DNA of 64,000 nt from Agrobacterium arsenijevicii (lineage in GTDB: Bacteria; Pseudomonadota; Alphaproteobacteria; Rhizobiales; Rhizobiaceae): assembly GCA_000949895.1 (NCBI GenBank), contig JWIT01000005.1, positions 62,001-126,000 on the forward strand, read 5' to 3'. Numbering within the stretch: the first letter of the stretch is position 1; each line of letters opens with the position of its first letter. Of this stretch, positions 45,933 to 56,259 are shown piece by piece. Under the pieces are notes generated by a model that worked only from the letters and a program-made list of their open reading frames with translations, was not told where the DNA came from and ran no database searches. The position numbers were made by a program, and so were the translations under genes.

Positions 45933-46661
45933 TCAGTGACGGCCGCCTTCGAGATAGGCAGCACGCACCTGCGGGTCGGCAAGCAATTCCCGGCCCGAAC
46001 CGCTCATCGTCACCTTGCCGTTGACCATCACATAGGCGCGGTCGGAAAGCTTCAGCGCGGCAAAGGCGTTCTGCTCCACGAGGAAGACGGTCAGCCCTTC
46101 TTCCTGGTTGAGCTTCTTGATCGCCTCGAAGATGCCCTTGACGATCAGCGGGGCAAGGCCCAGCGACGGTTCGTCGAGAAGCAGCAGCTTCGGCCGTGCC
46201 ATCAGCGCGCGACCGATGGAGAGCATCTGCTGCTCGCCGCCGGAAAGCGTGCCGCCACGCTGGCTCTGGCGTTCCTTGAGCCGCGGGAACATGGTGAAGA
46301 TCTTCTCGACGTCCTCTTTGAAATATTTGAGGTTGTCGAGATTGGCGCCCATCTGCAGGTTTTCCAGCACCGTCATGCGCGGGAAAATCCGGCGGCCTTC
46401 GGGTGACTGGGCAATGCGCTTGCGGGCAATGAGGTGCGTCGGCAGGCGGGTAATATCCTCGCCGTCGAAAGTCACCTGACCCACCCGCGCCTGCGGGCTG
46501 CCGCAAATGGTCATCATCAGCGTCGACTTGCCGGCGCCATTGGCGCCGATCAGGCTGACGATCTCACCCTTGTTGACCTCGACATCGACACCGGCCAATG
46601 CCCGGATGTTACCGTAATAGGTTTCGACACCCTGTACTTTGAGAAGCGGTTCACCGGACAT
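45933..46661 (-). CDS. livF: branched-chain amino acid ABC transporter ATPase LivF
   Basis: A 242-residue ATPase: Walker A GANGAGKST, signature LSGGEQQMLSIGRAL, Walker B LLLLDEPSLGLAPL and switch VFLVEQNA. It forms with LivG the motor of the Bra/Liv amino-acid importer. It directly abuts livG (one-base overlap). Confidence 0.95.
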   Translation of the reverse strand: MSGEPLLKVQGVETYYGNIRALAGVDVEVNKGEIVSLIGANGAGKSTLMMTICGSPQARVGQVTFDGEDITRLPTHLIARKRIAQSPEGRRIFPRMTVLENLQMGANLDNLKYFKEDVEKIFTMFPRLKERQSQRGGTLSGGEQQMLSIGRALMARPKLLLLDEPSLGLAPLIVKGIFEAIKKLNQEEGLTVFLVEQNAFAALKLSDRAYVMVNGKVTMSGSGRELLADPQVRAAYLEGGRH

Positions 46662-47542
46662 CAGGCCGCTCCTCCGTCGAGTTCTTCCGCAATCACGTCT
46701 TCCACTTCATCATCCTCGACACCCAGATAGGCGGCGATGACCTTCGGGTCGTTCTTCACATGGTCCGGCGAACCGTCGGAAATCTTCTGACCGTATTCGA
46801 GAACCACGACGTGATCGGAGATCTGCATCACCACCGACATATCGTGCTCGATCAGGAGCAGCGACGTGCCTTCGTCGCGGATACCGCGCAGCAGCGCATT
46901 GAGCGCCAGCGATTCCTTCGGATTGAGACCGGCAGCCGGTTCGTCGAGGCAGAGAAGTTCCGGCCCCGTGCACATGGCGCGGGCGATTTCCAGACGGCGC
47001 TGGGCGCCATAGGGCAGATCGCCGGCCGGGTCGTCGGCGCGGTCGGTGAGGTCAGCCTTGTCCAGCCAGTATTTGGCTTTCTCGATCGAACTGCTGACAG
47101 CCTTTTTGTAGGCGGGCAAGCCGAGAAGGCCGAGAATGGTGTAGCCCGATGCCTTCATCAGCGCATTGTGCTGCGCCACCAGCAGGTTTTCCAGAACCGT
47201 CAGGCCCGAAAACAGGCGGATGTTCTGGAAGGTACGCGCCACCTTGGCCTTCTTGGTGATTTCGAAATCCGGCAGGCGCTCCAGAAGATGCGCCTCGCCA
47301 TTTTGCCGACGCATGGTGATCATGCCCATCGTCGGCTTGTAGAAGCCGGTGATGCAGTTGAAAACCGTGGTCTTTCCGGCACCGTTCGGGCCGATCAGTG
47401 CGGTGATCTCGCCGCGCTTCGCCTCGAAGGAGAAGTCGTTGATGGCCATCAGGCCGCCGAACCGCATCGAGAGATGTTCGACCTTGAGGATCGTATCGCC
47501 AGTTACATTGGGTGTCATGTTCGTCATTCCGGAAGCCATCAA
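46661..47542 (-). CDS. livG: branched-chain amino acid ABC transporter ATPase LivG
   Basis: A 293-residue ATPase with Walker [10 protein letters not shown], signature [15 protein letters not shown], Walker [16 protein letters not shown] and the acidic C-terminal extension typical of rhizobial BraF/LivG ([17 protein letters not shown]). Several ATGs are available; 47542 overlaps the livM stop as ATGA and is used, but 47527 or 47518 would also serve. Confidence 0.94.
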   Translation of the reverse strand: MMASGMTNMTPNVTGDTILKVEHLSMRFGGLMAINDFSFEAKRGEITALIGPNGAGKTTVFNCITGFYKPTMGMITMRRQNGEAHLLERLPDFEITKKAKVARTFQNIRLFSGLTVLENLLVAQHNALMKASGYTILGLLGLPAYKKAVSSSIEKAKYWLDKADLTDRADDPAGDLPYGAQRRLEIARAMCTGPELLCLDEPAAGLNPKESLALNALLRGIRDEGTSLLLIEHDMSVVMQISDHVVVLEYGQKISDGSPDHVKNDPKVIAAYLGVEDDEVEDVIAEELDGGAA

Positions 47543-48936
47543 CCGTGACCTTCCTTGGTAAAGCTGCCGGAGACGGCCTTGCGTTCTTTAAGGAAGGCCG
47601 TGGGTTCACGTGAGCCGACAAAACCGCGCGGCTTGAACAGCATGACGATGACCATGGCGAGACCGAACAGCAGCATGCGGTAGAGTTCCGGCGTGAAATC
47701 TGGCCCGAAGACATGCTTCAGGAATTCCATTTCGCGCAGAAGCTCCGTACCGCCGACCATGACGAGGGCGGCAATGGCGATGCCGGTCAGCGAACCCATG
47801 CCGCCGAGAACGACGATGGCGAGGATAACGGCCGATTCCAGGAAGACGAAGCTTTCCGGCGAGACGAAACCCTGGCGGGCGGCGAAGAACGAACCGGCGA
47901 AACCGCCGAACATCGCACCCGTCGCAAAGGCGGTGAGCTTGGTGATGACGGTATCGATGCCGAGCGAACGGCAGGCGATCTCATCCTCACGCAGCGCTTC
48001 CCACGCCCGGCCGATCGGCATGCGGCGCAGCTTGATCGTGACGTAAGCCGTGAGCATGCACAGGAACAGGATCACGTAGAACAGGAAGATCTTGTAGTAG
48101 GCGGACGACATCGTCAGGCCAAAGGCCTTGGCGAAATTGTTCGACGCGCCGACATCGAAGGACCAGATGCCGAAGACCGAAGCCTTGGCGATGCCCGAAA
48201 TACCGAAGGTGCCCTTGGTCACATCCGTCCAGTTCAAGAGCACAAGACGGATGATTTCACCGAAGGCAAGCGTGACAATCGCCAGATAGTCGCCGCGAAG
48301 TCTGAGCACCGGGAAGCCGAGGATGATGCCCCAGAAGCCCGCAAGAATGCCGGCAACCGGCAGAAGCACCCAGAAGGACAGGCCGAAATGGCTGGATAAC
48401 AGCGCATAGGAATAGGCGCCGACCGCGTAGAAGGCCACGTAACCGAGATCGAGCAGGCCGGCGAGACCGACGACGATGTTGAGGCCCCAGGCCAGCATCA
48501 CGTAAATCAGGATCTGGATGCCGAAATTGTCGACGAACTTCAGGGAGCCCTGAAAGCCGAACAGCTGAACGGCAATGACCGGATAGAGCAGCAGCAGAAG
48601 CAGCGCCAGCTTCAGGAAGTGCTTGTGGAAAAAGCCCTTTTCCTCGGAAATTTCCAGAATGCCGGTTTTTGCCTTGGCAAGCCGGCGGCGGTCCAGAGAC
48701 GGCCTGATGAAACCGACCACGAGGAAGCGGCCAATGGCGGCGATGCCGACGAAGATCGACAGAAGCCCCCAGCGGGTGCCCCAGATGAGCTGGTTGTTGA
48801 TATCCTGATAGGTGACGATGCCGACGTAAAGAATGAACATGCCGAGCGAGACCAGGCCCGCAATGATGCCCTCCTTCACGGCCGTCGCCATCAGGTTCGG
48901 GCTGGAAGCGCCGTTTTCGGAAGCGATATGGCTCAT
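47539..48936 (-). CDS. livM: branched-chain amino acid ABC transporter permease LivM
   Basis: A 465-residue permease, longer than enteric LivM because of an N-terminal extension with two or three extra hydrophobic segments ([19 protein letters not shown]). The core has [20 protein letters not shown] and the ATPase-contact loop [18 protein letters not shown]. It starts four bases after the livH stop and ends overlapping livG. Confidence 0.94.
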   Translation of the reverse strand: MSHIASENGASSPNLMATAVKEGIIAGLVSLGMFILYVGIVTYQDINNQLIWGTRWGLLSIFVGIAAIGRFLVVGFIRPSLDRRRLAKAKTGILEISEEKGFFHKHFLKLALLLLLLYPVIAVQLFGFQGSLKFVDNFGIQILIYVMLAWGLNIVVGLAGLLDLGYVAFYAVGAYSYALLSSHFGLSFWVLLPVAGILAGFWGIILGFPVLRLRGDYLAIVTLAFGEIIRLVLLNWTDVTKGTFGISGIAKASVFGIWSFDVGASNNFAKAFGLTMSSAYYKIFLFYVILFLCMLTAYVTIKLRRMPIGRAWEALREDEIACRSLGIDTVITKLTAFATGAMFGGFAGSFFAARQGFVSPESFVFLESAVILAIVVLGGMGSLTGIAIAALVMVGGTELLREMEFLKHVFGPDFTPELYRMLLFGLAMVIVMLFKPRGFVGSREPTAFLKERKAVSGSFTKEGHG

Positions 48937-48940
48937 GGGA

Positions 48941-49843
<903 letters not shown>

Positions 49844-50178
49844 GTCTTTCCCCTGGGCATGACCTCTAATGAGCCACGCCTCGTTTATGTTAATTATAGG
49901 GGGAACCTTTTCGGTAGCTCCCCACCTGCAAAATCCATATCGTGTTCGTTAAAAATGTGAAGTCAAAAACGGGCGATCCTGCACAAAATATGGAATTTCC
50001 ACACTCACTGCCCTTTTCCCGGTCAGAATAGCCATGATTTCGGCAGGAAGTGCTGAAAAAATGACGTCCGAATACTTATTTTAGCATTGTCTGACGCATT
50101 GTTTGACGGGCGACGGGCAAAAGAGTAGCGAAATTCAGGATCGAAGGATCCACGGCACGAAATGGCAACGGCAAAGAG
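49844..50178. promoter_or_regulatory. divergent control region of livH and cysQ
   Basis: No gene is seen in these 335 bases. On the minus strand TTGACT (49961-49966) and CGATAT (49937-49942) are 18 bases apart and could form a livH promoter of moderate quality. On the plus strand no clear promoter stands out. Confidence 0.35.
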
Positions 50179-50973
50179 ATGATCGACATATTGACGAAAG
50201 CGGCGCTGGACGCCGGACAGGCGATCATGGCGGTCCATCGCGCCGGGCCACACGTATCCTACAAGGATGACTGCTCGCCGGTGACCGAGGCCGACCAGCG
50301 GGCAGAGACGATCATTCTGCAGGCGCTGGCTACCCATTTTCCCGAAATTCCTGTTATCGCCGAAGAGGCTGTCTCGAACGGCATTCTGCCGGAGACGGGC
50401 AAGGAGTTTTTTCTGGTCGATCCGCTTGATGGGACCAAGGAATTCATTTCCGGCAAGGATGATTTCACCGTCAACATCGCCCTGATCAGGAACGGCGTTC
50501 CGGTTGCGGGCGTGGTTTACGCCCCCTGCCGCGGGCAGGCCTGGACCGGCAAGGACAACAGCGCCGAAAAGCTCGCAATATCGGGCGAAGGCGCGATCCT
50601 TGCACGCCACCCCATCCGCGCCCGCCAGCGCGGCGCCTCCCCCGTGGCGCTGATCAGCCGCTCGCACTGTACCGCGAAAACCGAAGCCTTCGTGGCCGAA
50701 CACGGGTTGAAAGACTGTATTTCCGTCGGTTCCTCGCTGAAATTCTGCATGCTGGCGGAAGGGGCAGCCGATATCTACCCCCGCTTCAGCCGCACCATGA
50801 TGTGGGATACGGCAGCCGGCGACGCCGTGCTGCGCGCCGCCGGCGGCAGAACGCTGGATTGCGAAGGCCGGCTGCTTGCCTATGAGGTGAGAGGCGACGG
50901 TGAGGATGCCCTCGCCAACCCGGATTTCATCGCCGAGGGTGCGATGGCCGCGACGGTGGAAATTGCGACATAA
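50179..50973 (+). CDS. cysQ: 3'(2'),5'-bisphosphate nucleotidase CysQ
   Basis: A 264-residue inositol-monophosphatase-fold enzyme that removes the 3' phosphate from PAP/PAPS, recycling the by-product of sulfate assimilation and sulfotransfer. Metal-binding motifs are IAEEA (about residues 60-64), DPLDGTKEF (81-89) and WDTAAGDAVLRAAGG near the C-terminus. Length and the extra GKDDFTVNIAL segment fit CysQ rather than SuhB. It has its own short leader and no partner genes. Confidence 0.9.
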   Translation: MIDILTKAALDAGQAIMAVHRAGPHVSYKDDCSPVTEADQRAETIILQALATHFPEIPVIAEEAVSNGILPETGKEFFLVDPLDGTKEFISGKDDFTVNIALIRNGVPVAGVVYAPCRGQAWTGKDNSAEKLAISGEGAILARHPIRARQRGASPVALISRSHCTAKTEAFVAEHGLKDCISVGSSLKFCMLAEGAADIYPRFSRTMMWDTAAGDAVLRAAGGRTLDCEGRLLAYEVRGDGEDALANPDFIAEGAMAATVEIAT

Positions 50974-51045
50974 GCCTGCGAGGAGACCGCTAGACCTCCT
51001 TCGGTGATCAGGCGTTTTTAGGCGTTCGCTTCGGTGTCTGCGGCT

Positions 51046-51203
51046 TACCCCCCTCTGCCCTGCCGGGCATCTCCCCCACAGGTGGGGAGATCGACTCGTG
51101 GCAAGGTCTCGCAGATCTCAATGTTTGAGAATGAAGCGACGGTAAAGCCGCTTGCCGATCTCCACCCTTGTGGGGGAGATGCCCGGCAGGGCAGAGGGGG
51201 GTA
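51046..51203. repeat. intergenic repeat, family B copy 4
   Basis: About 158 bp with outer arms as in copy 1 and inner CCCACAGGTGGGGAGATCGA. The remainder of the 387-bp gap between cysQ and the DUF2793 gene shows no gene. Confidence 0.88.
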
Positions 51204-51360
51204 AGCCGCATACGCCGAGCCCCAAAATCAGTTCCTCCATATCGATCATACCGGCGTTGAACCGGTATCTCGGAAAATAATCTCTTCCCCGCTCATCCTC
51301 ACCCTGCCCCGCCGCATCACAATCGACGGCGAACGACACACCGAGCGAGGAAGAGACATC

Positions 51361-52404
51361 ATGACGGAACAGACGGCGAGACTTCGGCTTCCCTATATCC
51401 TGCCCTCGCAGGCGCAGAAACACGTCACCCACAATGAGGCGCTGCAACGGCTGGATGCGATCGTCCAGCTGGTCATAAAGGACGTGGTCGCCGCACCGCC
51501 CGACAACGCGCCGGAGGGAGACTGCTTCCTGCTGTCCGCGGATGCCGCTGGCGACTGGGCCGGCAAGGGCGGGAAGCTCGCCTTCCGCCAGGATGGCACA
51601 TGGCTCTCAATAGTGCCGCAGCCCGGCTGGACGGCATGGTTTGCCGCCGAGGGAAAACATCGCATCCTGCGCGATGGCGCATGGCGGGACATGCCGTTAC
51701 CCGCCACAGGCACGCTCGAAAGGCTCGGCATCGGAACGGAGGCTGACGCCACCAACCGCCTTGCGCTTGCCGCCCCCGCCAGCCTCTTCACCCACACAGA
51801 GGAGGACGGCAGCCACCGCATGACGATCAACAAGGCGGCGAAGGCCGACACAGCTTCGCTGCTGTTCCAGTCCGGCTGGAGCGGCCGGGCGGAAATGGGC
51901 CTTGCCGGCAATGACGGGTTTTCGATCAAGACCAGCACTGACGGCACCTCCTGGCACACGGCGCTTTTGTGCAGCGGCGACGGCAGGGTCACGATGCCGA
52001 ACCGGCCCGTGGTTCTCGCAGGCCTGCCGGCGGGCACGACAAGGCCAGCCAATGGTTCAGCGGCGGGTTTCTCCCTGCTCTTCATCGATGAGGGCGGCTT
52101 TGTTCTCGGCGATACGGTTGGCACCGGCGGCGGAAGGGAACTCGTCGTTCCCGTGAAAGGCCTCTATCTGGCCATCCTGTCGCTGGCCGTAGTCTCCTCC
52201 TCCGGCCACCGGGTTTCGCTGTCAGTCAACGGCGCGGCGGGCGGCCAGAGCGTGGCCGGCAACGCCTCAAGCGCCGGTACCTCGCAGTCGGCTACCTTTA
52301 TCCTCCCCCTCGATGCCGGCGACCGCCTGCGGCTACTGCATGAAGGAACGGCGGAATTCACCCAGGGCAGCGGGAAAACGTGCCTTTCGCTTGCGGCGCT
52401 GTGA
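51361..52404 (+). CDS. DUF2793 domain-containing protein
   Basis: A 347-residue protein. The first 90 residues are a DUF2793 domain: RLPYILPSQAQKHVTHNEAL, LDAIVQLVI, PEGDCFLLS, GKLAFRQDGTW. A linker and a beta-rich C-terminal half follow, ending in a sheet-like module (SLSVNGAAGG, SATFILPLDAGDRLRLLHEG) such as fibre tips have. DUF2793 is found in phage and gene-transfer-agent tail or head-fibre proteins. No other phage gene is nearby; it lies next to sciP. There is no signal peptide. Function is inferred from the domain only. Confidence 0.8.
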   Translation: MTEQTARLRLPYILPSQAQKHVTHNEALQRLDAIVQLVIKDVVAAPPDNAPEGDCFLLSADAAGDWAGKGGKLAFRQDGTWLSIVPQPGWTAWFAAEGKHRILRDGAWRDMPLPATGTLERLGIGTEADATNRLALAAPASLFTHTEEDGSHRMTINKAAKADTASLLFQSGWSGRAEMGLAGNDGFSIKTSTDGTSWHTALLCSGDGRVTMPNRPVVLAGLPAGTTRPANGSAAGFSLLFIDEGGFVLGDTVGTGGGRELVVPVKGLYLAILSLAVVSSSGHRVSLSVNGAAGGQSVAGNASSAGTSQSATFILPLDAGDRLRLLHEGTAEFTQGSGKTCLSLAAL

Positions 52405-52595
52405 GGGAAACAACCGATGGACGATAAAAAATGCAATTTTTGGAAAAATTTTTTCCCGGCAAAATAAGGCGACTCGAACAAATCAGGCGAAACCGTTCAA
52501 ATTCTTAATAAATTGTCACGAGCTGCTTAGTCAATTTTTAAAGGTACCGGGCTAGAGTTCCCGTCATATGGTCTTGAGTTTGTATAGAGTGTCCA

Positions 52596-52871
52596 ATGAC
52601 CGAAATGATACGCCCACGAGTTAAATATGTCATCGGCCCCGATGGCAGCCCACTGACGATTGCGGATCTTCCGCCTTCAAATACCCGTCGCTGGGTTATT
52701 CGCCGAAAGGCAGAGGTCGTCGCCGCCGTGCGCGGTGGACTGCTGAGCCTTGAGGAAGCCTGCGAGCGTTATACGCTCACCGTCGAAGAATTCCTGTCCT
52801 GGCAGTCTTCGATCACCGATCACGGCCTTGCCGGCCTGCGCACCACGCGCATTCAGCAATATCGCCACTGA
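52596..52871 (+). CDS. sciP: CtrA inhibitor SciP (DUF1153)
   Basis: A 91-residue helix-turn-helix protein with the DUF1153 pattern VKYVIGPDGSPLTIADLPP, TRRWVIRRKAEVVAAVRGG and LTVEEFLSWQ. In Caulobacter SciP binds CtrA and blocks its activation of target genes in G1. ctrA lies 2 kb away and chpT 6 kb away, giving a cell-cycle cluster. A GANTC methylation site (52471) lies in its AT-rich upstream gap. Confidence 0.9.
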   Translation: MTEMIRPRVKYVIGPDGSPLTIADLPPSNTRRWVIRRKAEVVAAVRGGLLSLEEACERYTLTVEEFLSWQSSITDHGLAGLRTTRIQQYRH

Positions 52872-53096
52872 TATTGCGCTCGCGCGGTAATGCGCCACAG
52901 CCGAATTCTTAAAACGCCCCGCCGGAACATCGACGGGGCTTTTGGATTGATTTCGGATTTCTCCCCGCAGAAAATGTCCATCCTTCGGCAAACCATTGTC
53001 GCCGGTTTGTGTCCACTGCGTTCGCTCTCCCGCTGTTTCAATTCGGACGCGAGCCGTTACAGTGGAGACAACGAACGCAACATGGAGGCAAAAACG

Positions 53097-53375
53097 ATGG
53101 ACATCCTCAGCAGCGAAACCGGATCGCACGGCGAATATTCGGCAACCGTCGACGGCCATAAGGCGGAGATGACCTATTCCCGCACCTCCCCGTCCCTGAT
53201 CATCATCGACCATACCGGCGTGCCCGATGCCCTGCGCGGCAAGGGCGTGGGCCAAGCGCTTGCTGCCCATGCGATCGACGAGGCCCGCAAGGGTGGCTGG
53301 AAAATCATTCCGCTCTGCCCGTTCTTCAAGGCCCAGACGCTGCGCCATCCCGAATGGGCGGATGTCATTCAGTAA
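53097..53375 (+). CDS. GNAT-like N-acetyltransferase (YjdJ/COG2388 type)
   Basis: A 92-residue one-domain protein: beta strands (EYSATVDGHKAEMTYS, LIIIDHTGVPDALRGKGVG) with the acetyl-CoA loop RGKGVGQAL, then KGGWKIIPLCPFFKAQTLRH, the family end with Cys and His. These mini-GNAT proteins are widespread and uncharacterised. GGAGG lies eight bases before ATG 53097. An ATG at 53082 is also in frame. Confidence 0.82.
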   Translation: MDILSSETGSHGEYSATVDGHKAEMTYSRTSPSLIIIDHTGVPDALRGKGVGQALAAHAIDEARKGGWKIIPLCPFFKAQTLRHPEWADVIQ

Positions 53376-53397
53376 GCGGACGTAACATCCGCAGCCC

Positions 53398-53508
53398 GTC
53401 ACCCCGGACTTGATCCGGGGTTCAGCGCGATCAAGTCTTTGATCGCAGAAGAGTCTCTCCACAGTGCAGACGCGCCATGGCTGGATGCCGGATCAAGTCC
53501 GGCATGAC
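53398..53508. repeat. intergenic inverted repeat, variant family A
   Basis: Arms with CCCCGGACTTGATCCGGGG and GCCGGATCAAGTCCGGC enclose about 60 bases. The centre (TTGATC) resembles family A but the flanks differ. Confidence 0.75.
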
Positions 53509-53538
53509 GGCGGAGAGTTTTTCGGACTTTACCGGCAG

Positions 53539-53742
53539 TCACGCCGCCTTCAACGGCGGTGTTCCCGCATGCATGCTCCTGCGGACCTCCTCGCGGAATT
53601 CGCGTGTGTCCTTGGCGCCGTGCACGGCCACGGCATGTTGCACGGCCGCTTCCAGAAGTTCCTCCTGCGAATCCGCGGAGATGGCGATTGAGCATTTGCT
53701 GTCGCTCGGGAATTCGCGGCAATCGATATATTGGCGGGCCAT
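53539..53742 (-). CDS. DUF1059 small protein
   Basis: A 67-residue protein (MARQYIDCREFPSDSKCSIA) of the DUF1059 type with two conserved cysteines and a helix ELLEAAVQHAVAVHG, then an end rich in charges. Function unknown. The start at 53742 gives the family N-terminus; an open frame to 53799 precedes it. Confidence 0.82.
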   Translation of the reverse strand: MARQYIDCREFPSDSKCSIAISADSQEELLEAAVQHAVAVHGAKDTREFREEVRRSMHAGTPPLKAA

Positions 53743-54074
53743 TTGTTTTCCTCCCCGCTTTTGGCCCACCCGCGTCCGCGCCGGACGCGCGTGGGACAAG
53801 CCTCCGGCTCATGGTCGGAACCCCGGTAAATTACGCCTTTCCCCGACCTCCGACAATTAAAAAGCCCGCGGACAACTGAAAACCCGGATGCCCCCCGGCC
53901 CTTGTCGCCCCGCAGGAAATCCTCGCTGGGAAGGGTTCGCGGCCCGCCAAAGCAAAAGGCCGCCACAAGGGCGGCCTTTCAAAAAAATGCATAGCGTCCC
54001 GTCATTGAAAGACGCCTCCTGATCCACCGGCAGCCGTCAATGAGGACGATCATTCGTCAGATTTTGCGCCTTGT
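53743..54074. other. gene-free gap with a bidirectional-looking terminator
   Basis: Apart from the AAAGGCCGCC/GGCGGCCTTT hairpin at 53955-53979 (minus-strand tail TTTTGCTTT), which probably ends fliJ, I see no gene. Short open frames here lack ribosome sites. Confidence 0.5.
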
Positions 54075-54425
54075 TCAGGCGCGGGCGCGGATCGCTCCGT
54101 CGCGGTTTTCCAGTGCCGCCGCCTTTTCATATTCGGCCTGCACCTCTTCCAGAGAAGCTTCAGCAGCCTCCTGCTGGGTCTTCAGCTCCCTTATCGAAAC
54201 CTGAAGATTGTCCGCCCGCTGACGTGCGGCCTTGGCGAAGGTCGGATAAGCAAAATGCGTCGGATCGGTGATCCCCGACTTGCTTTCCTCCAGCGATATC
54301 TGATGCACCAGTTCTTTAGCCATCCGTTCAAACTCGGACATCATCTGCTGCAACTGCTGCAATTGCCGGCGTTTTTCGTTTACCTGAAACTCTTTCAGGC
54401 GAACCAGGCTGTCACGCGACTTCAT
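54075..54425 (-). CDS. fliJ: flagellar export protein FliJ
   Basis: A 116-residue, nearly all-helical, strongly charged protein with heptad-like coiled coil (LKEFQVNEKRRQLQQLQQMM, then RQRADNLQVSIRELKTQQEA). This is the FliJ build, the stalk/escort of the flagellar type III ATPase. FliJ sequences are poorly conserved, so the name leans on the position beside ctrA, seen in other alphaproteobacteria. GGAG lies eight bases before ATG 54425; a TTG at 54431 is the alternative. Confidence 0.7.
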   Translation of the reverse strand: MKSRDSLVRLKEFQVNEKRRQLQQLQQMMSEFERMAKELVHQISLEESKSGITDPTHFAYPTFAKAARQRADNLQVSIRELKTQQEAAEASLEEVQAEYEKAAALENRDGAIRARA

Positions 54426-54906
54426 ACGCAATACTCCATGGATAGCGAGACCCGGATCAAAAAGGCACTATGCCCCCTTAATCGGCCCGTTTAACCCGCC
54501 CGCTCAACCGGCCGGGTTAACCCGTTGTGCCGGAATGATTCCCAAAAGTTACCTGACGTTAATAAAAAAACGCCGTCGTTAACCTTTCGTTTACGGGCAT
54601 CGTTAATGATAAACACGATCATTTAAGGGTCGGTAAATGCCAGGTCCAAAAAAACGGACCCGACGATGTAAGAGTCGATTGAATCACTTAGCGAGATTTC
54701 CTCACGCTGAGCTTCAATTTTGGCGATGGTGGATTCACGTGCAAAAACAGCGAAATGCCTACTTTGCTTAATAAATTCGATACACCTTGCCAAAGGCAAT
54801 TAGAATTTGTTAACCATTTGGTGGCAGCCTGCAAATCAGGCAACGTCTGGATCCGCATCGCGCGAGGCAATGATTTACCAATCTGCGGGCGGCAAAGGGG
54901 ATAATT
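54426..54906 (+). promoter_or_regulatory. ctrA control region
   Basis: Three GANTC methylation sites (54672, 54681, 54732) and a CtrA-like box TTAA-N7-TTTA (54579-54593) lie in this 481-bp AT-rich leader, with further TTAACC half sites at 54526 and 54810. This resembles Caulobacter ctrA, where methylation state and CtrA itself control two promoters. No gene is visible. Confidence 0.6.
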
Positions 54907-55611
54907 ATGCGGGTTCTACTTATTGAAGACGACAGCGCGACAGCGCAGAGCATCGAACTGATGCTCAAGTCGGAAAGTTTTAACGTCTACACGACCGACC
55001 TCGGCGAGGAAGGCGTGGACCTCGGTAAGCTCTACGATTACGACATTATTCTTCTCGACCTCAACCTGCCCGATATGTCGGGTTACGAGGTCTTGAGAAC
55101 CTTGCGCCTTTCCAAGGTCAAGACACCGATCCTCATCCTCTCCGGCATGGCCGGCATCGAGGACAAGGTTCGTGGTCTCGGCTTCGGCGCAGACGACTAC
55201 ATGACGAAGCCGTTCCACAAGGACGAGCTTGTTGCCCGCATTCACGCAATTGTCCGCCGTTCCAAGGGCCATGCGCAATCGGTCATCTCCACCGGCGAGC
55301 TGATCGTCAATCTCGATGCCAAGACGGTTGAAGTAGGTGGCCAGCGCGTTCACCTGACCGGCAAGGAATATCAGATGCTTGAGCTGCTTTCGCTGCGCAA
55401 GGGCACGACGCTGACCAAGGAAATGTTCCTGAACCACCTCTATGGCGGCATGGACGAACCGGAACTGAAGATCATCGACGTCTTCATCTGCAAGCTGCGC
55501 AAGAAGCTCGCAAATGCCGCAGGCGGTGCAAACTATATCGAAACCGTCTGGGGCCGCGGCTATGTTCTGCGCGAGCCTGACGGAGCCACGGAATTTCTCG
55601 AAACCGCCTGA
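54907..55611 (+). CDS. ctrA: cell-cycle response regulator CtrA
   Basis: A 234-residue OmpR-type regulator: receiver with [10 protein letters not shown] and phosphoacceptor Asp51 ([16 protein letters not shown]), and winged-helix domain [23 protein letters not shown] shown here only in part (from about residue 148). The sequence is nearly that of other alphaproteobacterial CtrA. Phosphate comes from CckA through ChpT, encoded 2.4 kb further on. The C-terminus ETA may serve as a degradation tag like the AA end in Caulobacter, which is inference. Confidence 0.97.
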   Translation: MRVLLIEDDSATAQSIELMLKSESFNVYTTDLGEEGVDLGKLYDYDIILLDLNLPDMSGYEVLRTLRLSKVKTPILILSGMAGIEDKVRGLGFGADDYMTKPFHKDELVARIHAIVRRSKGHAQSVISTGELIVNLDAKTVEVGGQRVHLTGKEYQMLELLSLRKGTTLTKEMFLNHLYGGMDEPELKIIDVFICKLRKKLANAAGGANYIETVWGRGYVLREPDGATEFLETA

Positions 55612-55641
55612 TCTCTTTCAGGGTATGGCAGTTTTTAAAAG

Positions 55642-55667
55642 ACCCGCTGGTGACAGCGGGTTTTTTG
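55642..55667 (+). terminator. intrinsic terminator of ctrA
   Basis: ACCCGCTG-GTGA-CAGCGGGT stem-loop followed by TTTTT, 30 bases after the stop codon. Confidence 0.93.
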
Positions 55668-55693
55668 TTGCGATTTCATGATTGGATAGCGCC

Positions 55694-56209
55694 ATGGACC
55701 ATTCTATCCCCACCCTCAGGACCGAACGCCTGATTCTGCGCCCGCAGACCATGGCGGATTTCCCCGCCTATCGGGATTTCATGCTGTCATCCCGCTCCAT
55801 CGGCGTCGGCGGGCCTTACGACCTGCCCTCAACCTGGGGCGTTTTTTGTCACGATCTCGCCAACTGGCACTTTTTCGGCCACGGCGCGCTGATGATCGAA
55901 CGTGGCGAAACCGGGCAATGCATCGGCCAGGTTGGCATCAATCACGGCCCGCTGTTTCCGGAAAAAGAACTGGGTTGGCTACTTTACGACGGCCATGAAG
56001 GACGTGGATATGCTGCGGAAGCCGCCGCTGCACTGCGCGACTGGGCGTTTGAGACCCTGAAATTGCAAACGCTGGTCAGCTATGTCTCGCCGCGCAACAG
56101 CAAATCCGCAGCGGTTGCGCAGCGCCTCGGCGGCATTCTCGACCCGTCGGCGCCGCGCTCCGACCCCGAAGACCTTGCCTATCGGTATTTTCAGCGCAAA
56201 GCGGCTTGA
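55694..56209 (+). CDS. GNAT N-acetyltransferase (RimJ/RimL-like)
   Basis: A 171-residue acetyltransferase: TLRTERLILRPQTMADFPAY at the start, the acetyl-CoA loop in GWLLYDGHEGRGYAAEAA, and the C-terminal SYVSPRNSKSAAVAQRLGG. Small-molecule or protein N-terminal acetylation is possible; the substrate is unknown. ATG 55694 is the family start. Confidence 0.87.
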   Translation: MDHSIPTLRTERLILRPQTMADFPAYRDFMLSSRSIGVGGPYDLPSTWGVFCHDLANWHFFGHGALMIERGETGQCIGQVGINHGPLFPEKELGWLLYDGHEGRGYAAEAAAALRDWAFETLKLQTLVSYVSPRNSKSAAVAQRLGGILDPSAPRSDPEDLAYRYFQRKAA

Positions 56210-56259
56210 AAAATCAGGACGTCGCGCGACGGTTCAGCGAGACGTCCCGAACATCAGTC

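Noticed and set aside
51361-52404. A prophage around the DUF2793 gene
   Set aside because: Neighbours are cysQ and sciP; no integrase, capsid, terminase, portal or tail genes and no attachment repeats were seen.
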